A DNA stretch of 10,398 nt from MADRE2 sp964397015 (lineage in GTDB: Bacteria; Desulfobacterota; Desulfobacteria; Desulfobacterales; Desulfobacteraceae), in the NCBI GenBank assembly GCA_964397015.1, contig CAYNHL010000127.1, positions 1 to 10,398 on the forward strand. The letters run 5' to 3'. The position numbers and the translations under genes are program-made. Under the pieces are notes generated by a model. That model worked only from the letters and a program-made list of their open reading frames with translations. It was not told the DNA's origin and searched no databases. Shown here in pieces: positions 1-6,718 of the stretch (its first letter is position 1; every line of letters begins with the position of its first letter).

Positions 1-2
1 AA

Positions 3-71
3 ACCTCATGGATAGATGTGGGGCAGTGGGAGGAATACCGCCAGGCACTCAAAATCATGGAGAATATTTGA
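3..71 (+). CDS. C-terminal end of a sugar nucleotidyltransferase (partial, starts before the window)
   Basis: Frame 3 is open from the window edge to a TGA at 69-71 and reads TSWIDVGQWEEYRQALKIME-N-I. The W-I-D-V-G-x-W-x-E-Y pattern a few residues before the stop is typical of NTP_transferase-family sugar-1-phosphate nucleotidyltransferases (mannose-1-phosphate guanylyltransferase-like; PtmE-type enzymes in legionaminic acid loci end this way). Only 22 codons are visible, so the nucleotide and sugar specificity cannot be read. The family charges a sugar-1-phosphate with GTP, CTP or UTP in the cytoplasm. The gene converges on the sulfotransferase with only 20 bp between stops. The overlapping open frame that begins at position 8 is a shadow of this frame and is not a gene. 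Confidence 0.7.
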   Translation, partial: TSWIDVGQWEEYRQALKIMENI

Positions 72-79
72 GCCTGAAC

Positions 80-165
80 AAACGAAAAATTTCACATGGG
101 ATCATATCCCAGCGCCGACAGCCTGGTTTTGCAAAAAGAGTACACTTTTTCCACATCCCATGTGA
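80..165 (-). terminator. Candidate structured 3' end / terminator of the sulfotransferase gene
   Basis: Two alternative hairpins occur at the end of the minus-strand gene. A compact one has arms 97-102 and 106-111 (TGGGAT/ATCCCA, 3-nt loop). A longer one pairs 92-102 with 155-165 as a perfect 11-bp inverted repeat with a 52-nt loop, and the sulfotransferase stop codon lies inside its downstream arm. On the minus strand a T5 run (85-89) follows the longer stem almost at once. The stem lies within the coding sequence, so it could also be partly chance. Confidence 0.35.
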
Positions 166-910
166 CATTGTTTTTCCATCTGCAGGCCACTGTTTCGTCA
201 AAAGGGGAGGTAACATCATCAAAGGATGAGTTGGCCACCCATTTCTTATTGTATGCTTCCATGCGGGTAATTCCAAAATCAAGGGATATTCCAAGGAATT
301 CGTCAACTCGTTTTTTTAATTCAGGATTTTTGGAAACAAGATCTTCAAACTTAATGCACAGCAGGTTCGGGCTTTGAATTTTCAGAACAATGTCAATCGC
401 ATTGTTCCAGGCCTGGATGTATTCATCCAGGGGGCGTTTGAATTTTTTACTGGCGGAAAGTATCACATCCCTGGCATCTCTGTGTATGTAAAGCACTTTT
501 ATGTCTGTCTGGCGGATGATATTATCGATGTTAAGCTCGCATGAGGTGACCTTGTTGCCGACCAGTACGTCGTTTTCCCGTGCAATGCTTTCAAGAAGAC
601 GATCGTAGAGTTCTTGGACCGTGCTGAAAGACTTAATGTCGATGTCAAGTTCGTAGGACAGGTCGTTGGCTGTTTTCAAGACATCTATCCCATGGCTCAT
701 ACTGAACAGGAAATAGTATTTCTGGGTCAATGGAAGAGGTGCCTTGTAGTCTAATTTTGAAAAAGTCCACCCCCTGGGATCAGGAACTCTTCCTGCAACA
801 GTATGAAATATGTCGGCAAACATGGTAACGTTTTCATGGGAATTGAGAAAATTGCACAATAATGTGGTTCCGCTTCTCATCTGGCCTGTTATTAAAAGTT
901 TTTTATACAT
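92..910 (-). CDS. Sulfotransferase family protein
   Basis: A 272-residue predicted PAPS-dependent sulfotransferase that would move a sulfo group to a glycan or other hydroxyl acceptor. Near the N-terminus, G9-Q-M-R-S-G-T-T-L17 is the 5'-phosphosulfate-binding loop. Residues 139-154 (VLYIHRDARDVILSAS) match the 3'-phosphate-binding strand, with R144/R147 and S152/S154. Residues 186-207 (IKFEDLV...FLGI) and the RWK at 244-246 are also typical of the fold. No signal peptide or membrane segment is seen, so it is probably cytoplasmic. I chose the ATG at 910 because AGGA lies 8 nt upstream and the protein then begins directly with the first beta strand; an in-frame TTG at 955 has no ribosome binding site. 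It is transcribed divergently from the NeuB/SpsF unit. Its location suggests the acceptor is the local glycan or a precursor, but the substrate is not readable. Confidence 0.88.
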   Translation of the reverse strand: MYKKLLITGQMRSGTTLLCNFLNSHENVTMFADIFHTVAGRVPDPRGWTFSKLDYKAPLPLTQKYYFLFSMSHGIDVLKTANDLSYELDIDIKSFSTVQELYDRLLESIARENDVLVGNKVTSCELNIDNIIRQTDIKVLYIHRDARDVILSASKKFKRPLDEYIQAWNNAIDIVLKIQSPNLLCIKFEDLVSKNPELKKRVDEFLGISLDFGITRMEAYNKKWVANSSFDDVTSPFDETVACRWKNNVTWDVEKVYSFCKTRLSALGYDPM

Positions 911-991
911 GTGATCAGTCCTGTCCGGTGTTGATAATTCACCGCCTTTTTCCAAGGCATGGGGTGTCCATGAAACTAAATCGATTTACAT

Positions 992-1019
992 GATACTGGC
1001 AAGTTTATGAGCCAGTGTC
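992..1019. repeat. Inverted repeat in the divergent sulfotransferase/neuB-like intergenic region
   Basis: Arms GATACTGGC (992-1000) and GCCAGTGTC (1011-1019) are inverted copies with one mismatch in nine, separated by a 10-nt AT-rich spacer. A perfect TTGACA on the minus strand (1016-1021) overlaps the right arm, although a well-spaced -10 for it is not clear. The placement between two divergent starts suits an operator better than a terminator. No protein can be assigned to it. Confidence 0.4.
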
Positions 1020-1067
1020 AAGTTACGATGTTAATTAATCGGGCTTTTGGATCTTCAAGATTATCAA

Positions 1068-1097
1068 TTGACCTTTGCAATGCAACTGCGGTACACT
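1068..1097 (+). promoter_or_regulatory. Candidate sigma-70 promoter for the neuB-like/spsF-like unit
   Basis: TTGACC (1068-1073) and TACACT (1092-1097) are separated by 18 bp, with an AT-rich stretch downstream. Transcription would start near 1104, about 35 nt before the chosen start codon. Confidence 0.5.
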
Positions 1098-1139
1098 TTA
1101 CTTTTAGATGAACAATAAAAAGAAGAAGAAGGATTGGTT

Positions 1140-2144
1140 TTGTCTCATCATCACACTTACATCATTGCGGAAATGGCCTGTTCCCACGAAGGAGATACCG
1201 ACCTGGCACTTAAAATCATTGACGGCGCGGGCAGGGCAGGCGCCGATGCTGTCCAGTTCCAGATCTGGTCAGTAAAGGATATGGTAGTGCCGAACCATGC
1301 CGATTATGAACTGCTGACCCGTATCGAGCTGCCTTATGACAAGTGGCGGAAACTTGCCGGCCATGTTCGCCGTCATTATCCCCAAATGGATATTATTGCC
1401 TGTGTATATGAAGCAAACAGCGCTGATTTTGCTGATTCCATCGATGTCGATGCATACAAGATTCATTCTGCAGACCTGTCGAATCCGGATTTTATACAGC
1501 ACGTTGCACGAAAAAACAGACGCATCGACCTGAGTACAGGTGCTTCCACACTGGATGAGATACATACGGCGATTGAATGGATAAAGCAGGAGTCCCAAGC
1601 CATTCCTGTCTGGCTCATGTATGGATACCAGGTGTTTCCAACACCTACGGACGCGATCCATTTGAGTTTCATGGCCAAACTGAAACAACTATTTGAACTG
1701 CCTGTCGGGTACCAGGATCACAGTGACGGTGGCAGTCTGTCAGGCTTCTTCCTGCCGGCCGCAGCCATGGGTATGGGGGTGGACTGCCTTGAAAAGCATA
1801 TCACACATGACAGGGCCCTCAAGGGGATCGACCACCAGGCTGCATTGAATCCGGATGAGTTCAAACGATTCGTTGCAATGGCAAGAGAACTGGATGAAGC
1901 CATGGGGAAGAATACACCAAGGCCTTTTTCTAAGGAAGAAACAGCCTACCGGATAAATTCAAAAAAGAGCATTGTGGCAGCCAAAAAGATAACAAAAGAG
2001 AGTGTCGTCGAAAAAAAAGACCTTGTTTTCCTGCGGGCAGCAAGTCCCGGGCTGCCCCCTGATCAGTCCTCGAAAATTATCGGAAAACTGGCGGCCCGTG
2101 ATATACAGCCTTATGAAATTATATCAGAGGATGATATAAAATGA
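1140..2144 (+). CDS. NeuB-family nonulosonic acid synthase, atypical active site
   Basis: A 334-residue member of the N-acetylneuraminate synthase family, which condenses phosphoenolpyruvate with a hexosamine-type acceptor to form a nine-carbon keto acid. The TIM barrel (about 5-255) carries E11 in IIAEMACSHEGD, K107 in YKIHSADL, S132-T-G, and the metal-type histidines H194 (GYQDHSDGG) and H220 (CLEKHITHDR), then D231-H232. A SAF/antifreeze-like domain follows at about 275-334. It departs from the family: the usual K-F-Q reads Q39-F-Q41, the G-Y-S-x-H loop reads G-Y-Q-D-H, and the usual H-C-x-(S/N)-x-Y-P reads Y-G-Y-Q-V-F-P. I prefer the TTG at 1140, since AAGGA (1129-1133) lies 6 nt upstream; the in-frame TTG at 1134 abuts that site. 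Its end overlaps the next gene by ATGA, so the two are probably translationally coupled. The exact product cannot be named; an altered substrate is an inference. Confidence 0.9.
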   Translation: MSHHHTYIIAEMACSHEGDTDLALKIIDGAGRAGADAVQFQIWSVKDMVVPNHADYELLTRIELPYDKWRKLAGHVRRHYPQMDIIACVYEANSADFADSIDVDAYKIHSADLSNPDFIQHVARKNRRIDLSTGASTLDEIHTAIEWIKQESQAIPVWLMYGYQVFPTPTDAIHLSFMAKLKQLFELPVGYQDHSDGGSLSGFFLPAAAMGMGVDCLEKHITHDRALKGIDHQAALNPDEFKRFVAMARELDEAMGKNTPRPFSKEETAYRINSKKSIVAAKKITKESVVEKKDLVFLRAASPGLPPDQSSKIIGKLAARDIQPYEIISEDDIK

Positions 2145-2887
2145 GTACTTTGATATTGATTACCGTAAGATTGAAATCCACCCGGTTGCCGAAAAAAGCC
2201 ATAAAAAAGATTCAGGGCCGTCCCATGATATGTCACTTGATTGACCGGCTCAAACTGGCCGGCAGAGCCGACCGGATTGTTCTGTGTACATCCAAATCAG
2301 AACAGGATGATCCGCTGGTTCAGATTGCCCGGCAAGAAAAAATAGACTGCTACCGGGGACATCCCGACGATGTGCTCCTGAGACTTACCCGGGCGGCTGA
2401 AAAATATGATGGCCGGACTGTTATCAGCTGTACAGGGGACAATCCTTTTGTCGATCCAGGATATATCGACAAGCTCGTGGATTTCCACGAGCATAACAGG
2501 AACGATTTCAGCAATATCTCAGGGCTGCCCTTTGGAACCTTCAGCTATGCCCTTTCCTACCCGGCCATGGTCAAGGCGTGCCGGATCAAGTCAGAAATGG
2601 ACACAGAGGTCTGGGGCGGTTATTTTACACAGACAGGTCTTTTCAAATGCGGCACACTTGAAGTGTCGGATGATGCCCTGAAAAGACCGGCATTGAGACT
2701 GACGGTTGACACGCCTGAAGATTTTGAACTGATCACCCGTATTTTCGACATTTTATCTTCAGAAAACAAGGTGTTTTCATTGGCCAGGATTGTTGAGCTC
2801 TGTGATGAAAATCCCGAACTGGCAAAGATAAACCAGCACATTGTGCAAAAGCCCGGCAAACCGATCCGGTTTTCAAAACAAGTGTGA
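2141..2887 (+). CDS. SpsF-like cytidylyltransferase (CMP-nonulosonate synthetase-type)
   Basis: A 248-residue nucleotidyltransferase of the SpsF/NeuA-like class, which activates a sugar acid with CTP for transfer. Visible motifs are the N-terminal nucleotide-binding loop R10-L-K-S-T-R-L-P17 (the next residue is K where glycine is usual), C70-YRG-HPDDVLLR81, the metal-binding T98-G-D-N-P-F-V-D105-P, and R186-L-T-V-D-T-P-E-D-F195, a strong SpsF hallmark. The ATG at 2141 overlaps the NeuB-like stop (ATGA) and has AGAGGA 9 nt upstream. Coupling to a NeuB homologue suggests it activates that enzyme's product, and it could also serve the second NeuB downstream, since no other cytidylyltransferase is visible here. 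It converges on maf with 7 bp between stops. The sugar specificity is not determinable. Confidence 0.88.
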   Translation: MSTLILITVRLKSTRLPKKAIKKIQGRPMICHLIDRLKLAGRADRIVLCTSKSEQDDPLVQIARQEKIDCYRGHPDDVLLRLTRAAEKYDGRTVISCTGDNPFVDPGYIDKLVDFHEHNRNDFSNISGLPFGTFSYALSYPAMVKACRIKSEMDTEVWGGYFTQTGLFKCGTLEVSDDALKRPALRLTVDTPEDFELITRIFDILSSENKVFSLARIVELCDENPELAKINQHIVQKPGKPIRFSKQV

Positions 2888-2894
2888 TACTGCC

Positions 2895-5771
2895 TTATTT
2901 GTGTTTTTCAATTTTGACCTTGAACTGATCGATGCACGCTTTTGCCGCTTCAAGCTGGCCGGTTGCCAGGTAACACTCTCCAATTTTCTTCAACAGGTCA
3001 ATTCGTTCGGGCAGTGTCGTAAAACACCTTTCATACGCAACAATGGCATCTTCATGTTGATCCGCTTCTTTAAGGCTGTCACCGATGGTCTCGAAGTAGG
3101 CTGCAAACTGCCTATCAATCTGCACGGCTCTTTCAATGGCCTGGACTGCACCATTGTAATCACTGGCCATAAAATGGGTGTCAATTGTGATGAAATGAAG
3201 CTCCTGATTTTCAGGAAAAAGGCTCAGTGCATCCTCAAAGCACAGCAGCGCTTTAGGATAATCCCTGTTCTCTAAGAATAATTTGCCCTTGAGGTAGAGA
3301 AGCCTGCTGAATTGTTCCTTTGGCAGATGCTGCCGGATACTTTTGTTTTCTTCTATTTTTTCATCCCATAGATTGACCAGGTCGATAGCCGTTTCCAGCT
3401 GTTTTGTTTCAAAGCAGTCCTCTATTTCCGTGAGATCGTCCTTTAAAAAATGCTCAAGCTCTTCTGAAAGTTTTTTATGATGGGGGCAGACGGTCAATCC
3501 TTTGAAAACCATGTGTCTGATGCTGGGCTTTCTGCCGGGCTGTGACTTGAAATACCTGGCATAGGAATAATAGTCATTTCCAAGGTTTTCTTTGAAGGAT
3601 TCAATTTTATTCTTTATCTTCGGATCGTTCCTGCACGCGGTTTTAAAAAAACGGGATGCTTTTTGGGTTTCATTGAACAGTGTAGCGATGCAACCTGCAA
3701 AATAGTTCAGTTTTCCCGATTCCGGAAAATGTGCCAGCATTTTTTCCAGCAGGGGGTATGCAAGGAAATAATTCCCCGTATCCATGTACAGTTCAATCAG
3801 TTCTATCCGGCTTGCCTGGCCGCTGCTGTCCCGGCCATTTTCTTCGATATTGAGCCGCTCTTCTTCATTGTTTATGTGAAGGATACATTCTATACCTTCA
3901 GATAAAAGCTTCAGGCTCTGTTTTCGGATACTGTTGATCTCGATCAGTCTCTGCAGGTTTAAAACCATCCATTTGCTGTAATTTTTTGGATCTCGTTCAA
4001 ACATGGCGATCTTTTTTTTCCTGCGTTCGCTGTCCTTGATCCCATCCATGGTTACTTCTTCAAGGATCTGCCATATGTCAATCGCGCTGTCCAGGTCGTT
4101 GTGGCAGGCATCAATTTTTCTGACAGCTTTCTGCTGGGACCGGGAAAAATCATTAAAGGACTGGACATGACGTTTTTTGCTTTTTTTGCTCAATTCCCTG
4201 AGAAGAGAAAGAGAAATATCATCTGCCTTCCTGATTGTCCGCCTGAGGGCACTTATGCGGTCCTGGAACCCTGACAGTTCAGAAAGCATTCTGTCGTTTT
4301 GTGTTTTGCCTGATGCGTTTGAGTATTCAATGATTCTGCGGTTCGCATGTACGGGTTCACTGCAGTATTTATCCACGGCTTCTTTTAACGGCAGCGGGGT
4401 CGTCCCTTCAATGTGAGCACCCCCGAGGCTCGAGTTGATATGCAGCTGGGGTGCTTTTGCAATAGCGTTTTCAAAATGGTTTTTCATGCTCAAAAAGGAA
4501 CGGTTGGTTCTGAGGACAGTGCCGTCTGTTCCCTTGACTGTCTGTCCTAATCCGCCCTGGTTCAGTACGGTTTTTTCCGGGCTTGTGCCCTGCAGTACGG
4601 TTCCTCTGGCATGGGTGGTCCTGCCCGGAAATGCAAGATCCTGTCCGATAAATATAATTGGATCACATCCGAGCATATGGGCGGCAATGAGATTAAGGTG
4701 GGCAACTGTGCTTGAACCCCCGGTGAGAAGATTTCCACCTAAAAGTGTATTGATCCATGCTTCAACAGGCTTTGAGGTAAATGTCCAGAATATCCGCCGT
4801 GCAGGGAAGACCTTTGCAGTGCGAAGGTTGACCCAGGAAGCGCATATAAGTGAGATATCGATATCCCTGGCTTTGGAAACTACATCGGCAAATTTTTCGT
4901 AGGTAAGGCTGTTCGGATCTATGGATGCCAGGAAATGGGGCAGGATATCATTGTTCAACAGGGTCGGCAGAACGGTATCCACTGCAAAAATGACTGCATT
5001 TTCCCGGGCCGCTTTCAAGTACTCCAGATTCATATCCAGTGACGGGCCGCCGGCGACGAGAATGGCAGGTGTATTGGAGAACCTGTTGTAAAGGGTCTCG
5101 AGCAGGTAGTGGTGGTGAATTGTCGATGCATGCTCGAAACGGTTTTTCATAAAGTCTTTGCCAAGGGCACGGGTGGTGGCGCCGCCTACATTCAGGCTGT
5201 TGAGATATGAATAGAGCCTTGTTTTCAAATCTGCATAGCCGTCAGGGTGGAGCTGGTAAGATGGCAGATGATCATATATATGGGCATCTTCAAGCTGGAG
5301 GATTCTTGAGGCTTTTGCCAGATCCTTGTCCAGGTTCCAATCTTTTCCTACACTCAGGATCAATCTCGGGTCGGTTAACAGGGAAAAAAGGTCCATGTGG
5401 GTCAGGGCCTGGACAAAAACCCCGGGGTCCAGTTCAAAAACTGCCAGGTGCTGGAGCAATGGGCGGGTTTTCAATATATCCAGTATATGGTATCCAAGCC
5501 CCATGCCGAGGATTGAAATAAATCCTTTGTGGTCTTCAGGGATTTTCATCTGAAAATCATGGGATTCACTCTCGGGGTCTGACTCCTTGTGAAGTGTCAC
5601 AAGTTTTTGATCATGGGTTGTTACGGTAAGATTCGGAGCACCGCCGGGAGCATGAAAAATTGTTCCTGCCGGTTGCGGAGGGTCGCCTATCATCTTTTCC
5701 CAGATTACTGGATGATGGGTTTCGAGAAGATCGAGATTTGACTGATAATAACTGGTATGTTGCGGTACCAT
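2895..5771 (-). CDS. Motility accessory factor (Maf/DUF115) putative flagellin nonulosonic acid transferase with TPR tail
   Basis: A 958-residue Maf-family protein. Studied Maf proteins are needed for attaching pseudaminic, legionaminic or sialic acids to flagellin. Residues about 85-120 form a Rossmann-like segment (ILGMGLGYH...FELDP). The central MAF_flag10 domain (about 210-390) shows G241-G-P-S-L245, D265, D285-P-N, G351-G-S-S-T, and the hallmark I375-G-Q-D-L-A380 with T386-H387. Residues about 490-640 are helical and charged. The C-terminal part (about 655-955) carries TPR-like repeats, clearest at 825-855, 870-885, 893-922 and 926-955, likely for protein contacts. No signal peptide is seen, so it is cytoplasmic. 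The ATG at 5771 has AGGAG 6 nt upstream; a GTG at 5813 extends the frame by 14 codons but lacks a comparable site. A sigma-54-type promoter lies upstream. Neighbouring NeuB and SpsF genes support a glycosyl-transfer role; the acceptor is inferred. Confidence 0.92.
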   Translation of the reverse strand: MVPQHTSYYQSNLDLLETHHPVIWEKMIGDPPQPAGTIFHAPGGAPNLTVTTHDQKLVTLHKESDPESESHDFQMKIPEDHKGFISILGMGLGYHILDILKTRPLLQHLAVFELDPGVFVQALTHMDLFSLLTDPRLILSVGKDWNLDKDLAKASRILQLEDAHIYDHLPSYQLHPDGYADLKTRLYSYLNSLNVGGATTRALGKDFMKNRFEHASTIHHHYLLETLYNRFSNTPAILVAGGPSLDMNLEYLKAARENAVIFAVDTVLPTLLNNDILPHFLASIDPNSLTYEKFADVVSKARDIDISLICASWVNLRTAKVFPARRIFWTFTSKPVEAWINTLLGGNLLTGGSSTVAHLNLIAAHMLGCDPIIFIGQDLAFPGRTTHARGTVLQGTSPEKTVLNQGGLGQTVKGTDGTVLRTNRSFLSMKNHFENAIAKAPQLHINSSLGGAHIEGTTPLPLKEAVDKYCSEPVHANRRIIEYSNASGKTQNDRMLSELSGFQDRISALRRTIRKADDISLSLLRELSKKSKKRHVQSFNDFSRSQQKAVRKIDACHNDLDSAIDIWQILEEVTMDGIKDSERRKKKIAMFERDPKNYSKWMVLNLQRLIEINSIRKQSLKLLSEGIECILHINNEEERLNIEENGRDSSGQASRIELIELYMDTGNYFLAYPLLEKMLAHFPESGKLNYFAGCIATLFNETQKASRFFKTACRNDPKIKNKIESFKENLGNDYYSYARYFKSQPGRKPSIRHMVFKGLTVCPHHKKLSEELEHFLKDDLTEIEDCFETKQLETAIDLVNLWDEKIEENKSIRQHLPKEQFSRLLYLKGKLFLENRDYPKALLCFEDALSLFPENQELHFITIDTHFMASDYNGAVQAIERAVQIDRQFAAYFETIGDSLKEADQHEDAIVAYERCFTTLPERIDLLKKIGECYLATGQLEAAKACIDQFKVKIEKHK

Positions 5772-5777
5772 GTTTTT

Positions 5778-5782
5778 CTCCT
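5778..5782 (-). promoter_or_regulatory. Ribosome binding site deciding the maf start
   Basis: The minus strand reads AGGAG, 6 nt before the ATG at 5771. This favours the shorter product over the GTG at 5813. Confidence 0.7.
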
Positions 5783-5836
5783 GGCAGCAGTAATTGATGA
5801 AAATTTTTCCCACAGTGTATCAAAACAGATAAAATT

Positions 5837-5852
5837 AGCAAGTAATGTGCCA
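5837..5852 (-). promoter_or_regulatory. Sigma-54 (RpoN) promoter upstream of maf
   Basis: The minus strand reads TGGCAC-N5-TTGCT, with GG and GC exactly 10 nt apart, matching the -24/-12 consensus TGGCACG-N4-TTGCW at all but one core base. Transcription would start near 5826, giving a 5' leader of about 55 nt before the maf ATG. RpoN promoters need an enhancer-binding activator, and flagellar genes in many bacteria use this class, which fits a motility accessory factor. No paired activator-binding sites were recognised. Weaker sigma-70-like matches overlap (for example TTGCTA-N16-TACACT), so dual use is possible. Confidence 0.7.
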
Positions 5853-6015
5853 CTATAAAAATGAATAGATCCGTTTGCACCATGGTTCTGTCGACCCCGG
5901 TGTTTGGCAAAAGGGATAGAGTATCAGCAGCAAAACACATATTTTGCAATTTTTAATTTAAGAACTATCGTTGTCGGTTCGATAAGAAAATACATAAACA
6001 GTGATAGATATTTAA

Positions 6016-6044
6016 TTGACATGGAAAATTATGCCTGTTATTGT
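6016..6044 (+). promoter_or_regulatory. Sigma-70 promoter for the regulator-SDR-NeuB fusion operon
   Basis: A perfect TTGACA (6016-6021), a 17-bp spacer and TATTGT (6039-6044, four of six consensus bases). Transcription would begin near 6051, about 45 nt before the TTG start of the regulator. Confidence 0.55.
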
Positions 6045-6095
6045 TCATTCACTGAATGATCAATATTTCATTGCCGGCAGACAGGAGCGACAATT

Positions 6096-6716
6096 TTGGA
6101 ACCATACGCCTCCCAGTACCTTGAACCAAGCAAGCGTTATCGCAGGTTCTCGCTGCTGTTGTGCATCAAGAAAAATCCAGGGATTACACAAAAACAGCTT
6201 GGGGAGAAAAACAGCCTGAGCAGTTCCATGGTGAACAACTATATAAAGCAATTGACGGCAGACGGGCTTTTGAGTGTTTCCGGCAATTCAAACCGCAGTA
6301 TGACCTATCACCTGACGGCAAAGGGTACTGATTACGTATCCCAGAACTTTTTGTCTTTTTCAGCCGAAATTGTCCAGTTTTACGCCGCGGTAAAGCGTGA
6401 AATTATCGAGATGTTAGAGGAAGATTACAAGGAAGGTATTCGTACCGTTGTTTTATACGGCGCCTCCGATACAGCTGAAATTGTTTTTTCAGCGATTCAG
6501 AATACTGAATTGACCATAACCGGCGTTGTGGACAATGACAAGGAAAAAAGAGGGACACTGTTTTTCGGCCAGGTGATAAAACCGCCGTCAACGATCAACA
6601 AAATCCGTCCGGATGCATTGATCGTAACCTCTTTTGCCCGCCAGAACGAAATTCTGGATACACTGGAGAACCAGATAGATCCCGGTATCCGGATAAAATT
6701 GATTTCCAGGATATAA
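6096..6716 (+). CDS. Winged-helix regulator with C-terminal Rossmann-like (CapD-N/CoA-binding-like) domain
   Basis: A 206-residue two-part protein. Residues about 15-80 form a winged helix of MarR/ArsR-like type: a helix with ITQKQLGEKNSL, the recognition helix around S42-S-S-M-V-N-N-Y-I-K-Q-L, then a wing ending Y71-H-L-T-A-K-G. A linker leads to a Rossmann-like half at about 116-200 (VVLYGASDTAEIV, ITGVVDND, DALIVTSF), which resembles the N-terminal nucleotide-binding segment of CapD/WbpM- and PglD-type polysaccharide proteins. It has no catalytic segment of those enzymes. The TTG start is supported by AGGAG (6083-6087) 8 nt upstream. Its stop is 2 bp from the next start, so it is co-transcribed with the SDR and NeuB fusion. 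A reasonable inference is a DNA-binding regulator that senses a nucleotide or nucleotide-sugar and controls its own operon; ligand and target sites are unknown. Confidence 0.82.
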   Translation: MEPYASQYLEPSKRYRRFSLLLCIKKNPGITQKQLGEKNSLSSSMVNNYIKQLTADGLLSVSGNSNRSMTYHLTAKGTDYVSQNFLSFSAEIVQFYAAVKREIIEMLEEDYKEGIRTVVLYGASDTAEIVFSAIQNTELTITGVVDNDKEKRGTLFFGQVIKPPSTINKIRPDALIVTSFARQNEILDTLENQIDPGIRIKLISRI

Positions 6717-6718
6717 CC

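Larger units (their letters stand above)
5772..6095. other. Divergent intergenic region between maf and the regulator operon (324 bp)
   Basis: There is no convincing reading frame here. It holds the maf ribosome binding site and sigma-54 promoter on the left and a sigma-70 promoter at 6016-6044 on the right. Between them lies an AT-rich stretch with a short inverted repeat TATCG-N9-CGATA (about 5966-5984), which overlaps a weak sigma-28-like match. The region can plausibly serve both divergent units. Confidence 0.75.

Noticed and set aside
2858..2872. Hairpin AAACCGATCCGGTTT near the spsF-like/maf junction as a bidirectional terminator
   Set aside because: The 6-bp stem is perfect but no T run follows closely on either strand, and it lies inside the spsF-like coding end.
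4435..4902. A 155-codon plus-strand frame inside maf
   Set aside because: It is antisense to the conserved GGSST and IGQDLA region of the Maf domain and has no coding-like features of its own.
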